Source of the DNA: an uncultured Neomegalonema sp.
GTDB taxonomy: Bacteria; Pseudomonadota; Alphaproteobacteria; Rhodobacterales; Rhodobacteraceae
Assembly: GCA_937957975.1 (NCBI GenBank)
Contig: CALFFK010000084.1
Coordinates: 1 to 39,555, forward strand
Direction of reading: 5' to 3'
Length of the DNA: 39,555 bases
The position numbers and the translations under genes are program-made. Position 1 is the stretch's first letter. Each line of letters opens with the position of its first letter. Below are positions 25,018 through 34,422 of the stretch, one piece after another. Under the pieces are notes generated by a model. That model saw nothing but the letters and a program-made list of their open reading frames with translations. It searched no databases and was not told where the DNA came from.

Positions 25018-26477
25018 TCAGCTGCATCCAGCGTCAGATCTCCACTGGCAATCGCATCCTGTGGCAGCAACGGATACTCGCCTGAGAAGCACGCATCACA
25101 ATATTGCGGTGAGGCATTATTGCGGCTCTTTTCGCCACAGGCCCGATAGAGGCCATCAAGTGATGTAAAGGCAAGGCTGTCCAGCCCCAGATGATCGCGC
25201 ATTTCTTCCGTCGTCATGTGTGAAGCGAGCAGTTTTGAGCGGTTTGGCGTGTCCACCCCGTAATAGCAGGGCCACGCCGTTGGCGGCGATGCGATGCGGA
25301 AATGGACTTCCTTTGCACCCGCATCGCGGACCATCTGCATAATCTTGATCGAAGTCGTCCCCCGGACAAGCGAATCATCCACCAGAACCACCCGCTTGCC
25401 CGCGACCACAGCCTTGTTGACGTTCAGCTTCAGCTTTACGCCAAGGTTGCGGATATGGTCCGTTGGCTCGATGAAAGTGCGGCCCGTATACTGGTTGCGG
25501 ATCACGCCAAAGGCGAAGGGGATACCGCTTTCCTGACTGTAGCCGATGGCTGCGGGCGTTCCGCTGTCAGGTACCGGGCAGACCACGTCGGCCTCCACAA
25601 GATTCTCGCGCGCCAATTCCTCACCGATGCGTCGGCGCGTTTCATAGACGCTGCGCCCGTCAATCTGGCTGTCGGGGCGAGAGAAATAGACATATTCGAA
25701 GACGCAGAACCGGCTTGGCTTTGGCTCGAAGGGGCGACTGGATACGACACCCTTCTCGCTGATGACCACCATCTCTCCCGGCTCAATATCGCGTACATAT
25801 TCCGCGCCGATAATATCGAGGGCGCAGGTCTCGGAACTCAGGACAAACCCGCTGCCGAACTGCCCCAATACCAGTGGGCGCACACCGGATGGATCACGCA
25901 AACCGATCATCTTGGTCCGCGTCATGGCAATGATCGAGAATGCCCCCTCTACCGCACGCAAAGCGTCGGTAATCCGTTCAGGCAGCTTGTTTTGAATCGA
26001 TCGGGCCATCAGGTGAACGATACATTCCGTGTCTGACGAGGACTGAAAGATTGATCCCCGCTGAACGAGATCGCTTCTCAGCGATGCAGCGTTGGTAATA
26101 TTGCCATTATGGGCGATGGCACAGCCACCGGGCGCAAACTCCGCAAAGATCGGCTGAATATCGCGCATCGCCGTGATGCCCTTGGCCCCGGCTGTTGAAT
26201 AGCGATTATGCCCGATGGCGAGTGAACCGGGCAGCCGGTCGATGGCGCTTTGCTTGGTGAAGGTATCCCGAACGAGGCCGATGCGGCGATCGTTGTAGAA
26301 TTCCTTTGTCTGCGCATCGTAGGAGACGATCCCTGATGCCTCCTGACCCCGGTGCTGCAAGGCGTGCAGCCCAAGCGCCACTAATGCCGAGGCATCGCCG
26401 GCTTCCGCGCCATAAACGCCGAATACCCCGCATTCCTCGTTCAGTTTATCGTCGAGCAGTGTATGCGCTTCGGCCAT
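25014..26477 (-). CDS. purF: Amidophosphoribosyltransferase
   Basis: The 487-residue enzyme catalyses the first committed step of purine synthesis: PRPP and glutamine give phosphoribosylamine. The precursor has a 15-residue propeptide ending NEE before the glutaminase nucleophile Cys16. The PRPP loop is VVLVDDSLVRGTTS. Cysteines in FCVFEYVYF, WPCYYGVD and YCDACFSGEYP match the four ligands of the B. subtilis-type [4Fe-4S] cluster, so this is the oxygen-sensitive iron-sulfur form. It follows cvpA by 112 nt and overlaps the SDR gene by 4 nt. No riboswitch or purine box could be recognised before it. Confidence 0.97.
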   Translation of the reverse strand: MAEAHTLLDDKLNEECGVFGVYGAEAGDASALVALGLHALQHRGQEASGIVSYDAQTKEFYNDRRIGLVRDTFTKQSAIDRLPGSLAIGHNRYSTAGAKGITAMRDIQPIFAEFAPGGCAIAHNGNITNAASLRSDLVQRGSIFQSSSDTECIVHLMARSIQNKLPERITDALRAVEGAFSIIAMTRTKMIGLRDPSGVRPLVLGQFGSGFVLSSETCALDIIGAEYVRDIEPGEMVVISEKGVVSSRPFEPKPSRFCVFEYVYFSRPDSQIDGRSVYETRRRIGEELARENLVEADVVCPVPDSGTPAAIGYSQESGIPFAFGVIRNQYTGRTFIEPTDHIRNLGVKLKLNVNKAVVAGKRVVLVDDSLVRGTTSIKIMQMVRDAGAKEVHFRIASPPTAWPCYYGVDTPNRSKLLASHMTTEEMRDHLGLDSLAFTSLDGLYRACGEKSRNNASPQYCDACFSGEYPLLPQDAIASGDLTLDAAE

Positions 26478-26589
26478 GGTGGCCTCCGATGATCGTCTTT
26501 CGATGGTGATTCTCCGCAGTCGTGGAAAATCCCGCGCGTTCTGGAACGAAGCCCGTTTTTACGGGTATGACAAGCGTACTTTCCAAATT

Positions 26590-27174
26590 TTAGATCGGAT
26601 TCGGCTCAACCAACTCGTTTACGGGTTCCGAACTTGCTCCGGGCGCTTTGTCGAACAGGTCGCCGAGGGCTTTTTGCAGGAAGTCCGGCATCTCGGTTGG
26701 CATCGCTTCTTTCAGGGCTGTTGCGGTGTCGCCAACGATCTTGCCACCATAGGATTCCGCTATGGCCGGGTTTTGCAGGGTTGCCGGGTTTGAACCTCCG
26801 ACAAAGATCCAGACCAGCGCCAGCAATACCAGACCCCGCGCAACCCCAAACAGAAATCCAAGCCCCTTGTCGATGGAGCCAAGGGCCGAATTGCTGATGA
26901 AGCTTGCAATCGCTCCGGCCACAATGGTCAGGATAATGAGCGCCAGCACAAAGGCGATGGCAATCGCCGCCCAGGGCGTCAAATCGCCCAGGTTGACGAA
27001 GTCGAGCAGCACTGGCTCAACTAATGGGTAGAAGTTGAGGGCGGCCAGCGCCGCCACGATCCAAATGCCGAGCGTGAAGACCTCGCGCGTGAAGCCCCTG
27101 CTATACGCAAACATTGCCGAGAGCAGCACGACAATGGCGATGACCGCGTCTACGATTGTCGAAGTAAATTCCAT
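26590..27174 (-). CDS. cvpA: CvpA family inner-membrane protein
   Basis: The 194-residue protein has four predicted membrane segments in the first 130 residues (VDAVIAIVVLLSAMFAYSRGF, IWIVAALAAL, AIAIAFVLALIILTIVAG, GFLFGVARGLVLLALVWIF). A soluble, acidic C-terminal tail follows. This is the CvpA layout. In E. coli cvpA precedes purF and is needed for colicin V production and bile resistance, and its molecular function is still unclear. It lies 15 nt after radA and 112 nt before purF, the usual alphaproteobacterial order. Confidence 0.93.
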   Translation of the reverse strand: MEFTSTIVDAVIAIVVLLSAMFAYSRGFTREVFTLGIWIVAALAALNFYPLVEPVLLDFVNLGDLTPWAAIAIAFVLALIILTIVAGAIASFISNSALGSIDKGLGFLFGVARGLVLLALVWIFVGGSNPATLQNPAIAESYGGKIVGDTATALKEAMPTEMPDFLQKALGDLFDKAPGASSEPVNELVEPNPI

Positions 27175-27189
27175 CTGTCTTTCCTGTCG

Positions 27190-28578
27190 CTATGCGCTCG
27201 TATCGGTGTCGGGATCGAACCGTTCCACCAGATTGCGCAATTCGTCGAATTCCTCGATTCGGACCGCATCGGCGTCTGCCTTGTCTTTTCCTTCTCCCCT
27301 TGGCGGGGCGAAGACCGTATCGAAACCCAGTTTGCGGGCCTCCCGCAATCGCGCACCTGATTGCGCCACAGGGCGAATGGCTCCTGACAGGCTTATCTCA
27401 CCAAAAACAACCGTGCGCGCTGGAACAGGGTTGTTCGTATAGCTCGAAATCAGGGCTGCCGCCACTGCCAGATCGGCGGCAGGTTCGCTTATCCGCAAGC
27501 CTCCCGCGACGTTCAGATAGACGTCGAATGCGCCAAGTTGAAGGCCGCACCGTGCCTCCAGCACGGCCAGTACCATCGCGAGGCGACCCGAATCCCAGCC
27601 CACTACCGCACGGCGCGATGTTCCAAGTGAGGATTGGGCGACCAGCGCCTGAAACTCTACCAGAACAGGCCGTGTTCCCTCGATCCCGGCAAAGACTACC
27701 GAGCCGGGCGCACGCTCGTCCCGGTCGCCAAGGAAAAGGGCAGAGGGATTGGAAACTTCCTTCATCCCTGTGCCGGTCATCTCAAAGACGCCGATTTCGT
27801 CGGCGGGGCCGAAACGGTTCTTCACGGCCCGCAGGATACGAAACTGATGCCCCCGCTCGCCTTCGCAATAGAGCACCGTATCGACCATATGCTCGACCAC
27901 GCGCGGCCCCGCAATCTGGCCTTCCTTGGTCACATGCCCAACGAGGATCACTGCTACCCCGCGCCGTTTGGCAAAATTCGTCAGTTCCAGCGCACAGGCG
28001 CGCACCTGGGAAACAGACCCCGGCGCGCTCTCGATGGTATCTGACCACATCGTCTGGATCGAATCGATCACCACCAGCGCAGGTTTCTCGGCATCCAGCG
28101 TTGTGAGAATATCGCGCAAGCTCGTCTCGGCGGCCAGCAACACATTGGTATCCGATACCCCAAGCCGGTCAGCGCGCAGCCGTATCTGTGCACGCGCCTC
28201 CTCGCCCGAAACATAGATCGTCTTCGCCCCTGTCCGCGCGATGGCCGCAGCGGCCTGTAGCAGCAACGTGGATTTCCCGATCCCTGGATCGCCGCCAACC
28301 AGAATGGCAGAGCCGGGAACCAGCCCGTCACCAAGCACCCGGTCAAATTCGCCTATTCCGCTCTGCACCCGCAAAGGTGGCGGCTCGCTGGCCGATAGCG
28401 ATGACAGCTCCACCCGCCGTCCCTTGCCCGTTGTCAGGGATTTCGAAGGCGGTCCGGCAGACTGCGTAGCCTCTTCGCTCAGGGAGTTCCATGCCCCGCA
28501 ATCGCCGCACTGCCCCGCCCATTTCGTATGGGTCGTGCCACAGGACTGGCACACATATTTAACGGCAGCGCGGGCCAT
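27190..28578 (-). CDS. radA: DNA repair protein RadA
   Basis: The 462-residue protein is the RecA-like helicase that drives branch migration in recombination repair. It has an N-terminal C4 zinc finger (Cys10, Cys13, Cys24, Cys27), Walker A GGDPGIGKST, the RadA-specific KNRFG motif and a C-terminal Lon-protease-like domain (VYLNVAGGLRISEPAADLAVA...). Length is typical. It starts 1 nt after the stop of the 129-residue membrane protein gene, so it is read as part of the alr-mla-radA-cvpA-purF run. Confidence 0.97.
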   Translation of the reverse strand: MARAAVKYVCQSCGTTHTKWAGQCGDCGAWNSLSEEATQSAGPPSKSLTTGKGRRVELSSLSASEPPPLRVQSGIGEFDRVLGDGLVPGSAILVGGDPGIGKSTLLLQAAAAIARTGAKTIYVSGEEARAQIRLRADRLGVSDTNVLLAAETSLRDILTTLDAEKPALVVIDSIQTMWSDTIESAPGSVSQVRACALELTNFAKRRGVAVILVGHVTKEGQIAGPRVVEHMVDTVLYCEGERGHQFRILRAVKNRFGPADEIGVFEMTGTGMKEVSNPSALFLGDRDERAPGSVVFAGIEGTRPVLVEFQALVAQSSLGTSRRAVVGWDSGRLAMVLAVLEARCGLQLGAFDVYLNVAGGLRISEPAADLAVAAALISSYTNNPVPARTVVFGEISLSGAIRPVAQSGARLREARKLGFDTVFAPPRGEGKDKADADAVRIEEFDELRNLVERFDPDTDTSA

Positions 28579-28579
28579 T

Positions 28580-28969
28580 TTACTCGGTCATTCCACTGGT
28601 CACTAACATGAAGATCGGTACACCCAGCGCCACCATCCCCACAATCGCGGTGACGGCGACCGGAATATCCGACGAGCGCCTTTCCGGCAAACGTGCCAGC
28701 CGCTGATGAGTGATAAAGGTCATCACAGCGGCCACGAATAGCATGGGAACCCCCGCCAGCCGCCCTGCGGGAATAATATCAAAGGCCATCAACAGCACGA
28801 GCGCGACGATCATCAGCACCCCTACTGACTGCCCGATCCGCCCGCGCGGCAACAACGTCACTCCGCTGATTACGCTTGAAATCATAATGGCCAGCAGTCC
28901 GATCAATCCGATGATCGCGAGGGGCAACCCGACCGCAAGACCAAAGAAGATTTCAACAACATCTTTCAT
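28580..28969 (-). CDS. Small membrane protein of unknown function, coupled to mlaF and radA
   Basis: The 129-residue product has about four hydrophobic segments (near residues 8-33, 48-65, 73-88 and 104-125). A basic loop, HQRLARLPERRSS, lies between the last two. I do not recognise a family. Its ATG overlaps the mlaF stop by 4 nt and radA starts 1 nt after its own stop, so it is a real, tightly coupled operon member. Its place right behind the MlaEF genes, where other bacteria have the MCE protein MlaD, makes a link to lipid transport possible. It shows no MCE-domain features. Confidence 0.8.
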   Translation of the reverse strand: MKDVVEIFFGLAVGLPLAIIGLIGLLAIMISSVISGVTLLPRGRIGQSVGVLMIVALVLLMAFDIIPAGRLAGVPMLFVAAVMTFITHQRLARLPERRSSDIPVAVTAIVGMVALGVPIFMLVTSGMTE

Positions 28970-29721
28970 CGCAACGCCTCTATCGGGCCATCCGCGCGGC
29001 CATGGATGAATTGATCGACATATGGGTCGCCACAGGTTTCCATATCGTCAACGGGTCCGGTCCATTGGATCACGCCGTTATGGAGCATGGCGACCTTGTC
29101 TGCGATGCGGCGCACGCTGGTCATGTCATGGGTAATGGTGATGGCGGTCGCGCCCATTTCGACCACAACCTCGCGGATCAGGGCGTTAATTACATCTGCC
29201 ATGATTGGGTCGAGGCCCGTGGTTGGCTCATCGAAAAAGATAATCTCCGGATCATCGGCAATGGCCCGCGCCAGCCCCACCCGCTTTTGCATCCCGCCCG
29301 ATAATTCCCCCGGAAACAGGTCTGCATTTTCTGGTCCGAGGCCAACCCGGCGCAGCTTGGTGATTGCCACTTCCCGCGCCTCGTCCTGGCCCATTGTCCG
29401 GCGCAGGCGAAAGGCGACATTCTCCCAGACTGACAGCGAATCGAACAGCGCCCCGCCCTGAAACAGCATTCCGAACTTGTCGAGCAGCACATCGCGTTTT
29501 CTGCCCCGTGCCTTGTCTGCGCGAATGTCATCGACCCAGACTTCGCCCTTGTTCGGGCGTACCAGCCCCAGAATCGTCTTGATCGTGATGGACTTTCCCG
29601 TCCCCGATCCACCGATAACAACCATGGATTCCGACGGCATCACGTCGAGATTCACCCCACGCAAAACATGCTTGGACCCGAAACTTTTATGGACATCCCT
29701 GAGGGCGATTTTCGGGGTCAT
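28966..29721 (-). CDS. mlaF: MlaF-type ABC transporter ATPase
   Basis: The 251-residue ATPase has Walker A GGSGTGKS, signature LSGGM, Walker B IIFFDEPTTGLDP and switch His in ITHD. The sequence around KFGMLFQGGALFDSLSVWENVAF is characteristic of MlaF, the ATPase of the MCE phospholipid transport system that maintains outer-membrane lipid asymmetry. Its ATG overlaps the stop of mlaE. No MCE-domain gene (mlaD) or periplasmic mlaC is nearby, so these must be elsewhere or replaced. Confidence 0.92.
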   Translation of the reverse strand: MTPKIALRDVHKSFGSKHVLRGVNLDVMPSESMVVIGGSGTGKSITIKTILGLVRPNKGEVWVDDIRADKARGRKRDVLLDKFGMLFQGGALFDSLSVWENVAFRLRRTMGQDEAREVAITKLRRVGLGPENADLFPGELSGGMQKRVGLARAIADDPEIIFFDEPTTGLDPIMADVINALIREVVVEMGATAITITHDMTSVRRIADKVAMLHNGVIQWTGPVDDMETCGDPYVDQFIHGRADGPIEALR

Positions 29722-30512
29722 GTCGAGAAGAACAATTCGGTCAGAATATAATTCGCCGCGAGGATCAGTACCGAAGCCGATACCACCGCATTGGTTGTTG
29801 CATTACCCACGCCCTGCGCGCCCCGGCCCGAATTGTAACCGTGGTAACAGCCCATCAACGTAATGATGAAGCCGAATGCAGCGGCTTTATACAGGCCCGA
29901 CAGAATATCCCCGGCCTCCAGAAAGTTCACGGTATTCGCAATATACGTACTGGCGTTGAAGTTCAGCCGGTTCACCCCGACCAGAAACCCGCCCATAACC
30001 CCGATAATATCCGCCACTGCCACAAGGATTGGCAGGGTCAAAACCCCGGCGATCAGGCGCGGGGCCACAAGGTACTTGAACGGATTGGTTGACAGGGTGG
30101 TCAGGGCATCAATCTGCTCTGTCACCCGCATGGTACCAAGTTCGGCGGCAATCGCCGCAGAGACACGCCCCGCAACCATCAGCCCGCCGAGTACCGGACC
30201 CAACTCACGCACGATCCCGATGGCGACGATGGAGGCAACCACCCCTTCCGCATTGAACCGCGAACCGCCGATATAGATTTGCAGGGCCAGTACTGCCCCG
30301 GTGAACAGCGCGGTCAATCCCACAACCGGCAGCGAGAAATATCCGATTTTGAGCATCTGTCGCAGCGTCTCGCGCCAGTACCATGGCGGCAGGATGCAAT
30401 GAATGATCCCCTGTGCAGCAAACAGTGTCAGCGCCCCGGTCGCCCGAAGCATCCCCAGGAAGGAAGCACCAATCCCGGCGACGAATCCATGTAATGCGGA
30501 AAGAACGGCCAA
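29718..30512 (-). CDS. mlaE: MlaE-type ABC transporter permease
   Basis: The 264-residue protein is the membrane subunit paired with MlaF. Family stretches are KIGYFSLPVVGLTALFTGAVLALQ, RELGPVLGGLMVAGRVSAAIAAELGTMRVTEQIDAL and the late GCYHGYNSGRGAQGVGNATTNAVV. It has about six membrane segments. The most upstream start is a TTG at 30512, which gives a normal N-terminus before the conserved LPPWYW. An ATG at 30452, 20 codons later, is also possible. alr ends upstream with a gap of 118 nt. Confidence 0.92.
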   Translation of the reverse strand: MAVLSALHGFVAGIGASFLGMLRATGALTLFAAQGIIHCILPPWYWRETLRQMLKIGYFSLPVVGLTALFTGAVLALQIYIGGSRFNAEGVVASIVAIGIVRELGPVLGGLMVAGRVSAAIAAELGTMRVTEQIDALTTLSTNPFKYLVAPRLIAGVLTLPILVAVADIIGVMGGFLVGVNRLNFNASTYIANTVNFLEAGDILSGLYKAAAFGFIITLMGCYHGYNSGRGAQGVGNATTNAVVSASVLILAANYILTELFFST

Positions 30513-30630
30513 GTGGGTATCCCGTCATTTGCAGCAGGGCGACTCTATCCCGTCAGGCGTTTCCCCGAATGATACGCGAGACAATGCCCTGCGTTGCTGT
30601 CGGGGAGCGCGCTTCCGGGTAGCATCCCCG

Positions 30631-31701
30631 TCAGTTACGATCTGCGCCCTTGTAACGTCTCTCGTAGCGTGATCCAAGCGCGGTCAACATCTCGTAGCCG
30701 ATTGTTCCGGCATCGGTTGCAAGCATGTCGATGCTTTGATTTGGCCCCACGATCTCGACCATCGCATTCTCGCGCAGCGCGGGGAAGTCGGTCACGTCTA
30801 TCGTCAGCAAATCCATGCTCACCCGTCCGGCCAACGGTGCGGGCCGCCCGTCTATCCAGACATGGCTGGCTGACGAGAGCGCCCGGTGAAGCCCATCCGC
30901 ATAGCCCAGCGGTAACGTTGCGATCCGTGAGGGCCGGGGCGCGATCCAGCTTGCTCCATACCCAACCGTGCCGCCCTTTGGCACATCGCGAAGCTGAAGA
31001 ACTGGCGCGGTCAATGTTACTACTGGTTCCGCATCCGCAAACGGCATCCCCCCATAGAGGCCAATCCCGCAGCGCACCAAATCAAGATGGAACGCTGACC
31101 CCAACAACGTCCCCCCCGTTGCGGCAAGGCTGGCCCGCACATTCGGCAGGGCAGGGCGCAGGGCCAGCAAACAATCCTCGAACGCCGCACGCTGCGCCGC
31201 ATTTTGTGGATGCCCCGGTTCATCGGCACAGGCCAGATGCGACATTACGAGCATACATTCGGCCAGGGTTTCCCGTTCCGCCTCCAGCAATCCGGTGAGG
31301 TCGCTGGCCTGCACCCCCAGCCGCGCCATTCCGGTATCCATATGCAGCGCGCAAGGCCCGCCTCCGGCCTCGCGCCACGCTATAACCTGATGCGGGCTGT
31401 TCAAACACGGGATCAACCCCCGCGCCTGCGCCGCTGTCGCCCCATCGCCTGACACCCCGTTCAGCACATGGATCGTCGCATCCGGCAAGATGGCGCGGAG
31501 CGAAACGCCTTCATCCAGCGTGGCCACAAAAAAAGACCGACACCCGGCCCCCCATAGCGCCCCGGCTATTGGTTCCATCCCCAGCCCATAAGCATTCGCC
31601 TTGACCGCCGCCCCGGTCTCCGCCGCGCCGGAACGTCGGTCGAGAGCGCGCCAATTGGCGGCGATGGCTTTGAGGTCGATGGTGAGGATTGGGGTGGTCA
31701 T
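30631..31701 (-). CDS. alr: Alanine racemase
   Basis: The 356-residue PLP enzyme converts L- to D-alanine for peptidoglycan. The cofactor lysine is Lys34 in AAVKANAYGLG, and the second catalytic base is the tyrosine in GTVGYGASW. HMDTGMARLG and RVSMDLLTIDVTD are also conserved. The length is normal. It follows dnaB by 74 nt on the same strand and precedes mlaE by 118 nt. The ATG at 31701 has only a weak GAG ribosome-binding site. Confidence 0.96.
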   Translation of the reverse strand: MTTPILTIDLKAIAANWRALDRRSGAAETGAAVKANAYGLGMEPIAGALWGAGCRSFFVATLDEGVSLRAILPDATIHVLNGVSGDGATAAQARGLIPCLNSPHQVIAWREAGGGPCALHMDTGMARLGVQASDLTGLLEAERETLAECMLVMSHLACADEPGHPQNAAQRAAFEDCLLALRPALPNVRASLAATGGTLLGSAFHLDLVRCGIGLYGGMPFADAEPVVTLTAPVLQLRDVPKGGTVGYGASWIAPRPSRIATLPLGYADGLHRALSSASHVWIDGRPAPLAGRVSMDLLTIDVTDFPALRENAMVEIVGPNQSIDMLATDAGTIGYEMLTALGSRYERRYKGADRN

Positions 31702-31775
31702 CTCAAAAACCCGACCGTTGCCCTATGGTCAAGCCATCGGGGGATATGAAAATCGACGGGTTGGGTTTCGCTCAC

Positions 31776-33254
31776 TTAGCCGAAATCCTGCCGCTCTTCG
31801 CGTGCCAGATTGCTGAACCGTGTGAATTGCGCTTCAAAATGCAGTTTTTCGGTCCCGATCGGCCCGTGCCGTTGCTTGCCGATAACCACTTCAGCGACGG
31901 CGTGGACCTGATCCATCGCCTCCATCCATTCGATATGCTCCTGCGTTCCTTCCCGTGGTTCGGTACGGGAGAGATAATATTCCTCCCGATACACAAACAT
32001 CACCACATCCGCGTCCTGCTCAATGGACCCGGATTCGCGCAAATCCGAAAGCTGGGGTCGCTTGTCGTCCCGGTCTTCGACGCGCCGTGAAAGCTGTGAC
32101 AGGGCAATAACCGGAATATCCAGCTCTTTTGCGATGGCTTTCAACCCTCGCGTAATCTGCGAGATTTCGTTGACCCGGTTGTCGCTCGACCGCCCGTCGC
32201 CACTCAACAATTGCAGGTAATCGACCACCAGAAGGTCCAGCCCTGATTGCCGCTTCAACCGCCGCGACCGCGCCGCCAATTGTCCGATGGTCAGGGCCGG
32301 GGTGTCATCAATGAACAGCGGCTTGATTTCCAGATCGCGCGCCACTTCCACGAATTTCCTGAACTGTCCTTCGTCCAGATCGCCTCGCCGGATTTTTTCC
32401 GAACTGATTTCGCATTGCTCGGCAAGGATACGGGTTGCCAGTTGTTCCGCGCTCATTTCCAGCGAGAAGAACCCGACCACGCCGCCATCTATCGTCTTGA
32501 CCTGCCCGTTCTCATCTTCGCCTTCCCTGAAGGCCTTTGCCACATTGAACGCGATATTTGTGGCCAGCGCCGTCTTTCCCATAGAGGGGCGTCCAGCGAG
32601 GATAATAAGGTCCGAACGGTGCAGCCCGCCGAGTTTGGTATCCAGATCGCGCAGGGCCGTGGACAGGCCCGCCAGCATCCCGTCGCGTTGATAGGCGGCA
32701 TTGGCCACCTCCACAGCATCCGTGACCACCCGCCCGAAATTTTTGAAACCGCCTTCGATTCGCCCCTTCTCGGCCAGTGAATAGAGGCGTTGCTCGGCTT
32801 CGGTAATATGATCGGAGGAAACGCTTTCATCCGTGAAGTCGCCTGCCCGGTCGGCAATCTCTTCACCAAGCCCGATCAGGTGTCGCCGGATCGCCATCTC
32901 GTAGACGATGCGCCCATAGTCCAGCACGTTGAAGACATTCACGGCGGCATCAGCGAGGTGCAGCATATAGACCGGCCCACCGAGTTCAGCCATGCCCTCG
33001 TCCTTGTCGAAGGCCGCGCGCAGGGTGACAGGCGAGGCGACCTGTCCATTCTGGATGCGCCGCTGCGCCAGCGCGTAGATGCGCGCATGGACCGGGTCGT
33101 AGAAATGTTCGTCGGCCAGGAATGAACTCAACCGATCCAGCGCCTCGTTATTCACAAGAATCGCCCCCAGCACCGCCTGCTCCGCCTCGATATTATTCGG
33201 CAGCGCCCGCAGGGGCGGCTCGGACGTATCCGGCGGTGGGCTGTGCTGGTTCAT
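31776..33254 (-). CDS. dnaB: Replicative DNA helicase
   Basis: The 492-residue product is the hexameric helicase that unwinds DNA at the fork and recruits primase. The N-terminal domain begins LPNNIEAEQAVLGAILVNNEALD. The RecA-like C-terminal domain has Walker A GRPSMGKTALA, Walker B LLVVDYLQLL and the SQLSRRVEDRDDKRPQLSDLRESG loop. No intein interrupts it. The ATG at 33254, preceded by GGAG, is chosen over an upstream in-frame start at 33284. The ribosomal gene rplI lies upstream, with a terminator between them. Confidence 0.97.
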   Translation of the reverse strand: MNQHSPPPDTSEPPLRALPNNIEAEQAVLGAILVNNEALDRLSSFLADEHFYDPVHARIYALAQRRIQNGQVASPVTLRAAFDKDEGMAELGGPVYMLHLADAAVNVFNVLDYGRIVYEMAIRRHLIGLGEEIADRAGDFTDESVSSDHITEAEQRLYSLAEKGRIEGGFKNFGRVVTDAVEVANAAYQRDGMLAGLSTALRDLDTKLGGLHRSDLIILAGRPSMGKTALATNIAFNVAKAFREGEDENGQVKTIDGGVVGFFSLEMSAEQLATRILAEQCEISSEKIRRGDLDEGQFRKFVEVARDLEIKPLFIDDTPALTIGQLAARSRRLKRQSGLDLLVVDYLQLLSGDGRSSDNRVNEISQITRGLKAIAKELDIPVIALSQLSRRVEDRDDKRPQLSDLRESGSIEQDADVVMFVYREEYYLSRTEPREGTQEHIEWMEAMDQVHAVAEVVIGKQRHGPIGTEKLHFEAQFTRFSNLAREERQDFG

Positions 33255-33407
33255 GCCGTGCTCTCCAGGGTGAGTCTGGAGCATACGATTTTAAGGCCGT
33301 GGCGTCATGCGATTCGAAGCGATAGAGACGGACAACTCTCAAACTATGACCCGTTCCGCCTTTCTGTCGAGCGCGGCCCGGCGGTAGATTGTCGGCGTCT
33401 GAACGAA

Positions 33408-33436
33408 AAAAGCCGCAGGGCGAACCTGCGGCTTTT
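33408..33436 (-). terminator. Rho-independent terminator of the rpsF-rpsR-rplI operon
   Basis: Perfect 12-bp arms (33408-33419 and 33425-33436) enclose a 5-nt loop, with T runs on either strand, so it can work in both directions. It lies 24 nt after the rplI stop and separates the ribosomal genes from dnaB. Confidence 0.9.
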
Positions 33437-33459
33437 GTCTTTTATATCCGTCGCGGTAT

Positions 33460-34173
33460 TCAGTCCGCGTCGGCATATTCCTCGTCACCCGTGTCGCGGC
33501 GGTCTTTCTTTCCGCGCGCAGGCTCTTCTTCTTCCTCATCCGCATCGTTGGCGCTTGCGGCTTCCTTGGCGGCCTTGCGGTCGTCCGCATCATCCTTGAG
33601 GATTTCCTCGCGGATGTCGGCGTCCTCATCGAACAACGAGCGCACGTCGAATTCGGCGGCCTCTGCGGCATCCTCTTCGGCGCGGAGTTCTGCGATGGAC
33701 TTGCCTTCGGCCTGAAGCGCCGCTTCGTCTTCGGAGCGGGCGATGTTCGCCGTCACCATGACGCTGACTTCCGGGTGAAGGATCACACGGATTTCGTGCA
33801 AGCCCAACTCCTTGATCGGGTTTTCAAGTTCGATCTGCGAGCGACCAACCTTGAAACCATCTCCGACCAGTGCGTCCACCACGTCGCGGGTCGAAACCGA
33901 ACCGTAGAGGTTGCCGGTTTCCGATGCCTGACGAATAACGATGAACTTGTGGCCGTCCATGCTGTCGCCATAGCTTTTGGCTTCGGCTTTCTTGTCTTCA
34001 TTCAGCTTTTCGAGGCCGGCACGTTCGGCTTCGAACCGCGCCATATTCGCTTTGCTGGAGCGCAGTGCCTTGCCGCTGGGGAGCAGGAAGTTGCGCGCAT
34101 AGCCGGGCTTGACGTTGACGACTTCGCCCAGATTGCCGAGTTTCTCTACCCGTTCGAGCAGGATGACTTCCAT
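33460..34173 (-). CDS. rplI: 50S ribosomal protein bL9 with long acidic C-terminal extension
   Basis: The first 150 residues are a normal bL9: MEVILLERVEKLGNLGEVVNVKPGYARNFLLP, a connecting helix, and the C-terminal domain ending HPEVSVMVTANIARSEDEA. bL9 binds 23S rRNA near the L1 stalk and supports reading-frame maintenance. The protein then continues for about 85 residues rich in Asp, Glu, Ala and Lys, making 237 residues against about 149 in E. coli. Extensions of this kind are frequent in alphaproteobacteria, but this one is long. It is the last gene of rpsF-rpsR-rplI, 12 nt after rpsR, with a strong terminator behind it. Confidence 0.96.
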   Translation of the reverse strand: MEVILLERVEKLGNLGEVVNVKPGYARNFLLPSGKALRSSKANMARFEAERAGLEKLNEDKKAEAKSYGDSMDGHKFIVIRQASETGNLYGSVSTRDVVDALVGDGFKVGRSQIELENPIKELGLHEIRVILHPEVSVMVTANIARSEDEAALQAEGKSIAELRAEEDAAEAAEFDVRSLFDEDADIREEILKDDADDRKAAKEAASANDADEEEEEPARGKKDRRDTGDEEYADAD

Positions 34174-34185
34174 GACGGTCTCTCC

Positions 34186-34422
34186 TTACTTGATAATGTA
34201 GGGCAGCAGGGCGAGGAAACGGGCGCGCTTGATGGCCTTGGCCAATTCACGCTGTTTCTTCGCCGAGACGGCGGTGATACGGGACGGAACGATCTTGCCA
34301 CGCTCGGAAATGAAGCGTTGGAGCAGTTTCGTATCCTTGTAATCGATGACCGGTGCGTTATCGCCGGAAAACGGGCAGGATTTGCGACGGCGGAAGAACG
34401 GGCGGCGTTGGGGTCCAGCCAT
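34186..34422 (-). CDS. rpsR: 30S ribosomal protein bS18
   Basis: The 78-residue basic protein has the bS18 sequence [37 protein letters not shown], followed by the conserved [19 protein letters not shown]. It binds 16S rRNA on the platform together with bS6, encoded just upstream. Its ATG overlaps the rpsF stop by one nucleotide (TAATG), which would keep the two partners in equal amounts. Confidence 0.97.
   Translation of the reverse strand: MAGPQRRPFFRRRKSCPFSGDNAPVIDYKDTKLLQRFISERGKIVPSRITAVSAKKQRELAKAIKRARFLALLPYIIK

Noticed and set aside
26478-26589. Purine riboswitch in front of purF
   Set aside because: The 112-nt gap shows no recognisable purine aptamer core, and such riboswitches are not usual in this class.
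27192-28106. Long antisense open frame opposite radA
   Set aside because: Composition is extremely Arg/Pro-rich, as expected of a shadow of a GC-rich gene, and radA is complete on the other strand.
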